Source: Burkholderia cepacia ATCC 25416
GTDB lineage: Bacteria > Pseudomonadota > Gammaproteobacteria > Burkholderiales > Burkholderiaceae
Length of the DNA: 64,000 nucleotides
Assembly (NCBI RefSeq): GCF_001411495.1
Contig: NZ_CP012982.1
Span: 2,666,001 to 2,730,000 of the forward strand
Direction: 5' to 3'
In this document: piece by piece, positions 29,129 to 36,572 of the stretch
How the letters are laid out: each line of letters starts with the position of its first letter
Position numbering within the stretch: the stretch's first letter is position 1
The notes under the pieces: generated by a model
What the model was told of the DNA's origin: nothing
Seen by the model: the letters and a program-made list of their open reading frames with translations, nothing else
The model's database searches: none
Program-made: the position numbers and the translations under genes

Positions 29129-30214
29129 ATGAACAAGACTCTGATCGTTGCAGCAGCTGCAGCATCGTTCGCAACCGTCGCTCACGCGCAAAGCAGCGTC
29201 ACGCTGTACGGCGTGCTGGACGCAGGCATCACCTACCAAAGCAACGTCGGCGGCAAGTCGCTGTGGTCGATGGGCTCGGGCGTTGACCAAAGCCGTTTCG
29301 GTCTGCGTGGTTCGGAAGACCTCGGTGGCGGCCTGAAGGCAATCTTCACGTTGGAAAGCGGTTTCAACATCGGTAACGGCAAGCTGGGCAACAACGGCGG
29401 CATGTTCAACCGCCAGGCTTTCGTTGGCCTGTCGAGCCAGTACGGCACGGTTACGCTGGGTAAGCAATACGACGCAACGCAAGACTACCTGGCGCCGCTG
29501 ACGGCAACGGGCTCGTGGGGCGGCACGTACTTCGCGCACCCGATCAACAACGATCGTCTGAGCACGAACGGCGACGTCGCGCTGAACAACTCGATCAAGT
29601 ACACGAGCGCTAACTACGCTGGCCTGCAATTCGGCGGCACGTACTCGTTCTCGAACAACACGAACTTCGGCAACAACCGTGCATACAGCGCGGGTGCTGC
29701 ATACCAGTTCCAAGGCCTGAAGCTGGCAGCAGCTTACTCGCAAGCGAACCTGGGTGACGGTACGAACACGAGCGGCGCATCGTCGATCAACGCACAAGGC
29801 CGTGTCCGTACGTACGGCGCTGCTGCTGGTTACGCATTCGGCCCGGCACAAGTCGGTGCTGCATGGACGCAATCGCGTATCGACAACCAGGCTAACGGTG
29901 TTGGCACGCTGCGCGCTGACAACTACGAAGTCAACGCAAAGTACAACCTGACGCCGGCTCTCGGCCTGGGTGCTGCTTACACGTACACGAACGCGAAGGT
30001 CAACAACGGCAGCTCGCACTGGAACCAGTTCGGCGTTCAAGCTGACTACGCTCTGTCGAAGCGCACCGACGTCTACGCACAAGCTGTGTACCAGCGTGGC
30101 GCGAAGGGCAACAACATCGTCGGCACGGGCATCTACAACGGCGACAACACGACGGCTTCGAGCTCGTCGATCAACCAAACCGCAGCAACGGTTGGTCTGC
30201 GTCACCGCTTCTAA
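29129..30214 (+). CDS. Major outer-membrane porin (Burkholderia Opc/OmpC type)
   Basis: A 361-residue 16-stranded trimeric general porin. The signal peptide MNKTLIVAAAAASFATVAHA is followed by QSSVTLYGVLDAG, the standard N-terminus of beta-proteobacterial porins. RFGLRGSEDLGGGLKAIFTL and RQAFVGLSSQYGTVTLGKQY mark early strands, and the protein ends TVGLRHRF with the terminal Phe needed for BAM recognition. Codon use differs from neighbours: many GCT, CGT, GGT and AAC codons, as in very highly expressed genes. A strong intrinsic terminator follows at 30248-30278. Confidence 0.95.
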   Translation: MNKTLIVAAAAASFATVAHAQSSVTLYGVLDAGITYQSNVGGKSLWSMGSGVDQSRFGLRGSEDLGGGLKAIFTLESGFNIGNGKLGNNGGMFNRQAFVGLSSQYGTVTLGKQYDATQDYLAPLTATGSWGGTYFAHPINNDRLSTNGDVALNNSIKYTSANYAGLQFGGTYSFSNNTNFGNNRAYSAGAAYQFQGLKLAAAYSQANLGDGTNTSGASSINAQGRVRTYGAAAGYAFGPAQVGAAWTQSRIDNQANGVGTLRADNYEVNAKYNLTPALGLGAAYTYTNAKVNNGSSHWNQFGVQADYALSKRTDVYAQAVYQRGAKGNNIVGTGIYNGDNTTASSSSINQTAATVGLRHRF

Positions 30215-30247
30215 GCGTGACGGCGGGGTAACCCGCTTCGCAGTATC

Positions 30248-30278
30248 GAAAAAGGCGCCTTCGGGCGCCTTTTTTTTC
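30248..30278 (+). terminator. Intrinsic terminator of the porin gene
   Basis: AAAGGCGCC-TTCG-GGCGCCTTT with an eight-base T-run, 34 bp after the porin stop. The stable TTCG tetraloop suits a highly expressed transcript. Confidence 0.92.
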
Positions 30279-30320
30279 GTCTGTGGAACGAGGTGTCGGC
30301 GATTCGCATCCTCCGGATGC

Positions 30321-30348
30321 AAAAAAGCGAGGCGTGTGCCTCGCTTTT
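30321..30348 (-). terminator. Intrinsic terminator of rnk
   Basis: On the minus strand, GCGAGGC-ACAC-GCCTCGC is followed by six T residues, about 45 bp after the rnk stop codon. The plus strand also shows a short T-run, so it may back up porin termination. Confidence 0.85.
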
Positions 30349-30390
30349 CGCGTTGTGCGTCGTTGCGGGGCGATACCCGCCGCAGATGGC

Positions 30391-30789
30391 TCAGCGCGTG
30401 TATTCGCCGTTGGCTTCCGGCTGGAACACGATCGCGGCGACCTTCATCAGCTTTTCGGCGCCGCTCGGCTGCATCACCTTGACCATCTGGCCGCGTTGGG
30501 TGCCCAACAGTGCCATACCGACGGGCGAGAAGACGTTCAGGCGGCCCAGTTCGAGATTGGCGGCATCCGGATAAACAATCGTCCAGGTGGCCTGTTCCTG
30601 GGACGCTTCGTCAAGCAGCGTGATTTGCGAATTCATCGTGACGACGTTCGCCTTGATGGCATCGGGCTGGACGATGTCGGCGCGCTCGAGCAGCGTATCG
30701 AGCATCGCCTGGAAGCGCGGGTTGTGTTCGGCGTGCTTCTCGAGGCGAGCAACGTCGAGTTCGGTCAACTGGTAAAGGCGTTGTTTCAT
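30391..30789 (-). CDS. rnk: Nucleoside diphosphate kinase regulator (GreA-like fold)
   Basis: A 132-residue Rnk protein of the GreA/GreB C-terminal superfamily. The N-terminal short helical part is LTELDVARLEKHAEH; the FKBP-like C-terminal domain has VTMNSQITLLDEASQEQATW, VYPDAANLELGRLNVFSPVG and ALLGTQRGQMVKVMQPSG. Rnk binds RNA polymerase without the Gre-type coiled coil that reaches the active site, and affects nucleotide pools and ppGpp-related responses. The next plus-strand gene begins after 512 bp (30790-31301), in which I see no gene. Confidence 0.85.
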   Translation of the reverse strand: MKQRLYQLTELDVARLEKHAEHNPRFQAMLDTLLERADIVQPDAIKANVVTMNSQITLLDEASQEQATWTIVYPDAANLELGRLNVFSPVGMALLGTQRGQMVKVMQPSGAEKLMKVAAIVFQPEANGEYTR

Positions 30790-31301
30790 GGCTGTTCTCC
30801 AAATGATCGGCAGGGGCAGGCGTGGCGTGCCTATGAGGATCGCCCGGAGCCTGTCTGACCTGGCTCCGGGAGGAGGCCGAGCCGTCAGATCAGGCGCCGG
30901 GCAGGGGCGAGCGGCGCTTGGGCCGTGCGTCGAGCGAGGGGATGCGCCGGATGACCGGCGCGCGCACGCACGCCGGCCGGGCCGGACGGCGAAACCGAAA
31001 GGGGCGTGAGCGCGTACATGGTGGATGGAAGATCGACTGACGAATAAAACCTTACGATTCTACAACACAACCTTCGGAATATGTGATCTGGCCGTCGGCA
31101 GTTCGTCAGCGATTGTTGTGCTGATGAAGCAAGTTGTCGCGATATCGCCCGAAAAATGTCGGCTATTTTTGTCGAAATCGCAACGCTGTATGTTCAAACT
31201 AAGGGTTTCCCCTTGGAGATGCGAGAACTACACTGCATTCAATCGCTTCAGACAGTCCTGCCGAGGCGACGTCATAAGAGAACATATTCCGGAGGTAAAT
31301 C

Positions 31302-31631
31302 ATGAAGTCGATCATCTACGCAGCCATCGCCGCATCCGTCCTTGCCGCCCCGATCGCATCGTTTGCACAGTCCGAGCAGGGTTTGACCCGCGACCAGGTC
31401 AAGGCCGAGCTCGTGCAACTCGAACAGAACGGCTACAAGCCGCTGGCGAGCGATTCGCAGTATCCGGACAACATCCAGGCCGCCGAACAACGCATTCAAC
31501 CGAACCAGCCGATGCTCGCGCAAGCCGATACGAGCGGCTACGGTGCCGTGGCAACGGGTGCCGGGCAAGCCGGCCGCCGCATGACGCGTGAAGCACCGAA
31601 CCCCGTGAACTCGGTCTACTTCGGGAACTGA
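31302..31631 (+). CDS. DUF4148 domain-containing secreted protein
   Basis: A 109-residue exported protein: signal MKSIIYAAIAASVLAAPIAS ending at FAQ, then LTRDQVKAELVQLEQNGYKP, the DUF4148 signature, and a variable tail ending NSVYFGN. DUF4148 proteins are abundant in Burkholderia and are often stress- or growth-phase-induced; their function is unknown. CCGGAGGTAAATC provides a strong RBS. A terminator follows at 31744-31777. Confidence 0.85.
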   Translation: MKSIIYAAIAASVLAAPIASFAQSEQGLTRDQVKAELVQLEQNGYKPLASDSQYPDNIQAAEQRIQPNQPMLAQADTSGYGAVATGAGQAGRRMTREAPNPVNSVYFGN

Positions 31632-31743
31632 ACACCGCCGGGTCTGCCCGAGCGCACCGCTTAATCGACGAGACGCGCGCCAGTTGCGCGCGTCATTCGC
31701 CCGCAGGAGCAGAACCTCCGTCGCCGCATTCCGGCGGCTTTCC

Positions 31744-31777
31744 GCCCAGACGCTCACGCGTTTGGGCCTTTTTTGCT
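31744..31777 (+). terminator. Intrinsic terminator after the DUF4148 gene
   Basis: GCCCAGACGC-TCAC-GCGTTTGGGC with one stem mismatch, followed by CTTTTTT. It lies between the convergent DUF4148 and CBS genes. Confidence 0.75.
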
Positions 31778-31785
31778 GGGGCGGG

Positions 31786-32247
31786 TCAGGCGGACGTAAC
31801 CGCAGGCGTACCGTGGATATAGTGTTCGAGCTGGCTGATCGTGAATTGCTGATCGGCAATCACGCTCTTGACGAGGTCGCCGATCGAGATGAGGCCGACC
31901 AGCTTGCCGCCGTCGAGGACGGGCAGGTGGCGCATCCGGTGTTCGGTCATCAGCGCCATGCACTCGTCGGTGGATTGCGACGGTTCGACGTAGCGCACCT
32001 TCGCCGTCATGATTTCCTCGACGCGGGTGGCTTTCGACGAGCGATCCTGCAGGACGACCTTGCGCGCGTAATCGCGCTCGGTGACGATGCCCGCTATGTC
32101 GTCGCCGTCCACGACCAGCAGCGCGCCGATGCCCTTTTCCGCCATCAGCTTGATGGCGTCGTAGACGAGATCGGTCTTCGTGACGGTATAGATGGTGCGG
32201 CCCGAATCCGGCTTGGCCTTGAGAATCTGCGCGACAGTCGTGCTCAT
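31786..32247 (-). CDS. CBS domain-containing protein
   Basis: A 153-residue stand-alone pair of CBS domains. CBS1 spans about 10-65 (YDAIKLMAEKGIGALLVVDG, then GIVTERDYARKVVLQ) and CBS2 about 75-130 (STDECMALMTEHRMRHLPVL, then VGLISIGDLVKSVI). Such pairs bind adenosine nucleotides and sense energy state. GGAGAAAG precedes the ATG at 32247. Upstream, 32248-32424 contains the former ribA promoter region and no gene. Confidence 0.88.
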   Translation of the reverse strand: MSTTVAQILKAKPDSGRTIYTVTKTDLVYDAIKLMAEKGIGALLVVDGDDIAGIVTERDYARKVVLQDRSSKATRVEEIMTAKVRYVEPSQSTDECMALMTEHRMRHLPVLDGGKLVGLISIGDLVKSVIADQQFTISQLEHYIHGTPAVTSA

Positions 32248-32424
32248 TCGCTTTCTCCGTGTGCAGGTCGATGCAGGGCAGGCAGGGCGTGATGCGTGTC
32301 ACCCGATGAGCCCAGTATAGCCGCGCAGGTGGCGGCAGTCGCGTGACGATTCCAGATTAGCGGTAAACTCCCGTCACGCACTATCCACACAACTCCTACA
32401 TTCCTGAACGTTTCGATTGAATTC

Positions 32425-32478
32425 ATGATGTCTTCGCGTCCACAATCGCCCACGCCGGGCAAATCGAAAGTTTCATAG
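32425..32478 (+). pseudogene. ribA: Displaced native 5' end of ribA
   Basis: ATGATG at 32425 opens a frame MMSSRPQSPTPG that matches, in frame, the residues just after the start of the ribA gene at 45354 (LPTPGNGQ). At 32462 it runs into island sequence and stops at TAG 32476-32478. This is the original ribA start, cut off by island integration; the native ribA promoter and RBS must lie at about 32,300-32,424. Confidence 0.8.
32448..32462 (+). repeat. attL: left copy of the 15-bp island boundary repeat
   Basis: GCCCACGCCGGGCAA is identical to 45371-45385. Both copies fall in the same codons of ribA (Pro-Thr-Pro-Gly), so one is the target sequence and the other was made by site-specific recombination. 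The core contains the short inverted repeat GCCC...GGGC, as strand-exchange sites often do. Confidence 0.85.
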
Positions 32479-32561
32479 GAACATTTCTATCCCGCTTTTC
32501 GTCTTTTTAAGACTTTGATTTGCAAGGTAAATTTGCAGACCTTGGCTCCGTGCGTGGTTTT

Positions 32562-32606
32562 CGCGTAAGTGGTCTAAAAAAATGAAAGTTACGCGGAAGT
32601 TACGCG
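32562..32606. repeat. Candidate integrase arm-type sites, left end
   Basis: TTACGCG occurs at 32589-32595 and 32600-32606 (11-bp spacing) and inverted (CGCGTAA) at 32562-32568, all between attL and the integrase gene. The same heptamer occurs twice near attR (45301-45307 and 45313-45319, 12-bp spacing). Tyrosine integrases bind such arm sites through their N-terminal domain. Confidence 0.65.
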
Positions 32607-32648
32607 ACACGGTAAGATGATGACAATTGCTCATCATCCGGGGGAACC

Positions 32649-33719
32649 GTGGCAACACCAAAACCAAGCATTCAGTCACGAACTGCTCGCGCCAAGCTTG
32701 CGCATCAGAATGAACCGTATTGGCATAGCATTCGGCGCGGTCTACACCTTGGCTACAGAACGTCCACGCTAGGCCCCGGAACATGGGTCGGACGGCTGTA
32801 TCTCGATAAGCGATATCACCACACAACCCTCGAAGAGCAAGCCGAATTTGACGAAGCTCGAAAGGCGGTTGAGCAATGGGCCGATGCTGTCGTCAAAGGT
32901 ACTGGAAAGCGGGCAGACGATCCGACAGCGCCAGTTACGGTTGAGGACGCCTGCCGGAAGTACGTTGAGGACTTGGAGAACCGGAAGGGGAAAAGGAGCG
33001 CTTACGACGCGTCCAACCGATTCGAACGCTTGGTATACGGCAAGCCGATAGGGAAGACCATGCTTGCCCTGTTGGAATCGAAACAGGTCACAGGATGGCA
33101 CCGCAATCAAACGAAAGGTGCCGAAGGTGAAGATGATCTTCGAAAGGCGCGCGACTCTGCTAACCGCAATCTAAAGAGCCTCAAAGCCGCGCTGAACTTC
33201 GCACGCGACAACAAGTGGGTTGATAGTGACTTGCAGTGGAAGGTCGTGAAGTACTTCGAAAAGGTCGATATGGGCCGCGATGGCTTCCTGACCGTCGAGC
33301 AGCGCAATCATCTACTTAACTGCATGCCAGAAGATTTGCGCCTATTCGCAACCGCGCTCATGCTGCTTGGATGCCGGCCTGGAGAACTCGTTAAGGCTCG
33401 CGTCTCAGACTACAACCCGCACTCGGGAACGCTCATTCTGCGCCCGAGCAAAACAAAATCTCGGACGATAACGCTTTCAACAAGGGCTCGTGAATTGTTT
33501 GATGCGCAAGCGAAAGACCGGGGTAGGGACGCTTACCTGTTCGTCACTGATCATCATAAGAAATGGACGGTTCACTTCCAAGACCATCCGGCGTACGTCT
33601 GCACCGTCAACCCGTTCAGGGTGTTGCCACCAACCGCGCAACGTGCCCGTATCCGGAGACACGAACTCCGGCAACGGGTCTGTTCCTGCGGGGGCCGATG
33701 CGTACGAGAGTGCTTGTGA
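32649..33719 (+). pseudogene. Tyrosine-type site-specific integrase, C-terminally truncated
   Basis: 356 residues are read from GTG 32649 (GGGGGAACC as RBS). An N-terminal arm-binding region and a SAM-like core-binding domain (about 95-190, RNLKSLKAALNFARDNKWVD) are followed by the start of the catalytic domain with the first active-site Arg in LLGCRPGELVKA. The later HxxR, His/Trp and Tyr boxes are absent. Integrase-like sequence stops near 33,575 and the frame then runs through unrelated sequence to a TGA supplied by the insertion sequence. The enzyme should therefore be inactive, fixing the island in place unless a complete integrase acts in trans. Confidence 0.8.
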
Positions 33720-33777
33720 CCTGCTCCCCGCGTTTAGTACGGTGACGGTGTAGAGTCCGTTCCAGAGAGGGACGGCA

Positions 33778-34038
33778 ATGAAAAAGCGATTCACCGAAGA
33801 GCAAATCATCGGCATCTTGAAGGAAGCCGAGGCTGGCCTGAAGCCGGCGGAGCTGTGCCGCAAGTACGGCATCTCGGAAGCGACCTACTACAACTGGAAA
33901 GCGAAGTTCGGCGGGATGACGGTCTCCGAAGCGCAGCGCCTGAAGGAACTGGAGCAGGAGAACAGCAAGCTCAAGCGTCTGCTGGCCGAATCGATGCTCG
34001 ACAACGCCGCGTTGAAGGACCTGCTGGCTCGAAAGTAG
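33778..34038 (+). CDS. IS407-group transposase OrfA
   Basis: An 86-residue DNA-binding OrfA. It begins MKKRFTEEQIIGILKEAEAG, the signature of the IS407 group, with a helix-turn-helix (ELCRKYGISEATYYNWKAKF) and a C-terminal leucine-rich coiled coil (LKELEQENSKLKRLLAES). It ends at TAG 34036-34038, where the frame of OrfB overlaps by -1. CGAAAGTAG at the end could be the slip site for the OrfAB fusion. Confidence 0.92.
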   Translation: MKKRFTEEQIIGILKEAEAGLKPAELCRKYGISEATYYNWKAKFGGMTVSEAQRLKELEQENSKLKRLLAESMLDNAALKDLLARK

Positions 34039-34904
34039 CAAGCCCGCAGGCCAAGCGCGAAGCGGTCCGGATATTGATGACCGAACGTGCCATGGGTGTT
34101 ACCCGGGCCTGCGGGCTGGTAGGGATTTCGCGCTCGCTGTTCCACTACGAATCACGCCGCCGAGTTGACGACGAAGCGCTGACTGGCCGGATGATGGCCA
34201 TCGCCGCGCAGAAGCGCCGATACGGCTATCGCCGGATTCACGTGCTGTTGCAGCGGGATGGCTGCTTCGCCAACCACAAGCGCATCTGGCGCCTGTACAG
34301 CAAGGCGGGGCTGAGCGTGCGCAAGCGGCGACGCAAGCGTATTGCGGCTGTCGAGCGCACGCCGCTGCCGTTAGCAACAGGCCCGAATCAGAGCTGGTCG
34401 ATGGACTTCGTTTCTGACGGGCTGGCCTATGGTCGGCGGTTTCGATGCCTGAACGTGGTCGACGACTACACGCGCGAGTGCTTGGCCATCGAGGTCGATA
34501 CTTCGCTGCCGGGCCTACGAGTGCAGCAAGTGCTCGAGCGGCTCAAGGAGATGCGAGGCTTACCCGCATCCATCACGGTCGACAACGGGCCGGAGTTCGC
34601 TGGTAAGGTGCTGGATGCATGGGCCTACGAAGCCGGTGTCACGCTGTCGTTCATTCGGCCTGGCAAGCCGGTGGAGAATGCCTATATCGAGAGCTTCAAC
34701 GGGCGGTTCCGCGACGAATGCCTGAACGAGCACTGGTTCGTCTCAATGCGCCACGCCAAGCGGCTGATTGAGGAATGGCGTATCGAGTACAACACCGAGC
34801 GGCCTCATAGTTCACTCGGCTATCTGACGCCGGTGCAGTTCGCGCGGGCGCACGATGCAAAGCAGCAGTTTTTAACCTCGGACTCTAACTGCAGTTCGGA
34901 CTAA
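34032..34904 (+). CDS. IS407-group transposase OrfB (DDE integrase domain)
   Basis: The catalytic part of the transposase, produced as an OrfAB fusion by -1 frameshifting near 34030-34035, or from the ATG at 34077. The rve/DDE domain shows WSMDFVSDGL (first Asp), ITVDNGPEF (second Asp) and PVENAYIESFNGRFRDECLN (Glu), then YNTERPHSSLGYLTP. Residues of the DDE triad are all present, so the element should be competent. Confidence 0.92.
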   Translation, partial: KVASPQAKREAVRILMTERAMGVTRACGLVGISRSLFHYESRRRVDDEALTGRMMAIAAQKRRYGYRRIHVLLQRDGCFANHKRIWRLYSKAGLSVRKRRRKRIAAVERTPLPLATGPNQSWSMDFVSDGLAYGRRFRCLNVVDDYTRECLAIEVDTSLPGLRVQQVLERLKEMRGLPASITVDNGPEFAGKVLDAWAYEAGVTLSFIRPGKPVENAYIESFNGRFRDECLNEHWFVSMRHAKRLIEEWRIEYNTERPHSSLGYLTPVQFARAHDAKQQFLTSDSNCSSD

Positions 34905-35114
34905 AACCGGGGGCAGGTCACTTGCTCGCTAGACTTTGGCTGCAAATGCCGATCCCTCCGCGTCTCATCTAGACGCCTTGTCCCTTCCTTCCCGAACGCG
35001 TGCCGCTCGGCCTCCTCATCCGTCATCCAGAATTTGCAGTCGATTACGCCGTAGTACGAGTCCACGTACTGCCAGCGGTGCTCCCAGACCGGTTCCACGA
35101 TTCACCTCAAATGA

Positions 35115-35130
35115 CTGTATGGATATACAG
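35115..35130. promoter_or_regulatory. LexA (SOS) box
   Basis: CTGTATGGATATACAG is an exact CTGT-N8-ACAG LexA site. It lies 17 bp upstream of the minus-strand gene start (35098) and 51 bp upstream of the SRAP start (35181), and so could control both divergent units in the SOS response. Confidence 0.7.
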
Positions 35131-35180
35131 TATATTCCGCGCTACTATGGGTCGGTCAGGTCCAAGAAACGGGGAGCGCC

Positions 35181-35851
35181 ATGTGCACGAATACAGGGCT
35201 CCGGGCGAAGACCCCGGCATCAGTGAGCTGAAGATTGGTATTGGCGACCTGTATCGCCGCGATCCGTGGGAGCTTCACGTCTACCCGGACTACGCCGCAC
35301 CCATCGCCTACGCGTCCGGGGACGGTTTAGGCGTCGTCAAGGCCGTGTTTGGCTTCTGGCCTAAGTTCATGCAGCCGGAGCGTTTGGACGAGAAGGGGAA
35401 GAAAAAGCGCAAGCTCGACACCATGAACGCCCGGACGGAATCGGTGGGAGAGTCACGTCTATACGGGAAGGCATGGCGAGAGGGGCAGCGATGCTTGATC
35501 TCGGCACAGTGGATATACGAACCGTGCTACGAGACTGGAAAGAACGTGTGGCATTGAATCGGCCTGGTTGATTGGCGTCCTTACTGCGTGGCCGGCATTT
35601 GGCGGCACTACGAGGATCAAGACGGACGATCGTTGATTGGCATGACCATGCTAACCGTCAATGCGGACGGGCACCCCTTCATGTCACGGATGCACAAACC
35701 GGCCGACGAGAAACGGTCAGTGGTGATCCTGCGGCCGGACGATTGGGAGGAATGGCTAACGACGCCGAACATCGAGGCCGCGCGTGCCATGCTTCAGCTA
35801 TACCCGGCCGACGAAATGACAGCGGAGCCGGTGGCCGCATCGGCCGAATGA
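35181..35851 (+). pseudogene. SRAP (YedK/HMCES-type) protein, broken by two lesions
   Basis: SOS-response-associated peptidase family, which crosslinks to abasic sites in single-stranded DNA through Cys2. ATG 35181 (RBS GGGGAG) reads MCTNT, giving the essential Cys2, but a single missing base at codon 5 moves the rest to another frame: APGEDPGISELKIGIGDLYR, then NARTESVGESRLYGKAWREG, QRCLISAQWIYEP. An in-frame TGA at 35555 (after NVWH) interrupts; the frame then continues IGLVDWRPYCVAGIWRHYED, SRMHKPADEKRSVVILRPDD, ending at 35851. Both lesions must be corrected to obtain a full protein of about 223 residues. A LexA box lies upstream. Confidence 0.75.
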
Positions 35852-35889
35852 TGACTTCAGCGAGCGCGCGTCCCATCTGATGTATATTA

Positions 35890-35916
35890 GGTCTATAAGA
35901 GAAAAATTTAGACCGA
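35890..35916. promoter_or_regulatory. Inverted repeat in the darT-like promoter
   Basis: GGTCTA and TAGACC (about 35890-35895 and 35909-35914) form a 6-bp inverted repeat separated by 13 AT-rich bases, just upstream of the ADP-ribosyltransferase start at 35932. Autoregulation is common in toxin-antitoxin operons; this is a candidate site only. Confidence 0.35.
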
Positions 35917-35931
35917 ATATGCTCGGGGGCC

Positions 35932-36570
35932 ATGATGGCAGCGCGAACAATACAAGAGTTTGCAACTGAACGAGGAATCCCGTACTTGCTGCATTTCACC
36001 AGATTATCCAACCTTCAATCCATCCTGACTCACGGACTGGTATGCCGCAATAGTTTGGATGGGACGAATGTTATCGGTACGGTGAACGATCAGCACAGGC
36101 TCGATGGAACGGATGCGGTATGTGTGTCCATAGGTTTTCCTAACTATAAAATGTTCTTTCGTTGTAGGCGTGAGCATCAGCAGGAGGAATGGGTAGTAGT
36201 GGCCATTCAGCCCAAGGCACTCTGGGAATTACGGTGCGCTTTCTGTGTCACGAACGCAGCGTCCAGCCGGGTTACTTCTATCCCGCTCGTACAGCGAACC
36301 GGGTTACCTGCGTTTCAGGCCATGTACAACGACTATGACGATAAAGTCAGAGCAACCCTGAATTTGAAAGACTACATTCCGACCAATCCGCAAGCAGAGG
36401 TACTGATGCTGGACGGCGTTCCGGCGACATACATTATGGGCGTTGCCGTGCAAAACCTTGTGATGAAGGCGCAGATTGAGGCTCTCTATCCCGGCCTCGC
36501 AGTGCGGAAGATCGACACGTTCTATTCTGCCCGCCACGACTATTCCCACTGGCCGGCACAGCAAGCATAG
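35932..36570 (+). CDS. DarT-like DNA ADP-ribosyltransferase (DUF4433), putative toxin
   Basis: A 212-residue DarT-family protein; known members use NAD+ to ADP-ribosylate bases of single-stranded DNA and block replication. IPYLLHFTRLSNLQSILTHG (16-35) matches the family N-terminal NAD-binding motif with His21, and TNPQAEVLMLDGVP (151-164) is the ARTT-loop region with the catalytic-type Glu156. Two start codons (35932, 35935) are possible. It is followed after 2 bp by a NADAR/DUF6977-like gene, so the two form an operon. Base specificity cannot be read from sequence; a classical DarG macrodomain partner is absent. Confidence 0.8.
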   Translation: MMAARTIQEFATERGIPYLLHFTRLSNLQSILTHGLVCRNSLDGTNVIGTVNDQHRLDGTDAVCVSIGFPNYKMFFRCRREHQQEEWVVVAIQPKALWELRCAFCVTNAASSRVTSIPLVQRTGLPAFQAMYNDYDDKVRATLNLKDYIPTNPQAEVLMLDGVPATYIMGVAVQNLVMKAQIEALYPGLAVRKIDTFYSARHDYSHWPAQQA

Positions 36571-36572
36571 AC

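Larger units (their letters stand above)
33717..34920 (+). mobile_element. IS3-family insertion sequence, IS407 group, complete
   Basis: A 1204-bp element with imperfect terminal inverted repeats beginning TGACCTGC at both ends (left continues TCCCCGCG, right CCCCGGTT, then TTTAGT...) and flanked by the 4-bp direct repeat CTTG (33713-33716 and 34921-34924). A 4-bp duplication is typical of the IS407 group. It contains orfA and orfB in the usual -1 relationship. Intact ends and frames suggest recent, potentially active insertion. Confidence 0.93.
33477..35098 (-). pseudogene. Unknown minus-strand gene split by the insertion sequence
   Basis: Reading leftward from GTG 35098 (RBS AGGTGAATC), the frame begins MEPVWEHRWQYVDSYYGVID and continues to SSEQ at 34925. 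If the IS and one CTTG copy are removed, the same frame resumes at 33716 with QALSYASAPAGTDPLPEF and then TGTLRGWWQHPERVDGADVR, for about 137 residues in all. The last part overlaps the integrase on the other strand, so its true C-terminus may have been lost in the same rearrangement that truncated the integrase. The family is not recognised. Its promoter region shares a LexA box with the SRAP gene. Confidence 0.6.

Noticed and set aside
32248..32648. Search for a tRNA gene at the island attachment site
   Set aside because: No cloverleaf-like sequence or TTCGAATC-type arm was seen; the target is the ribA coding sequence.
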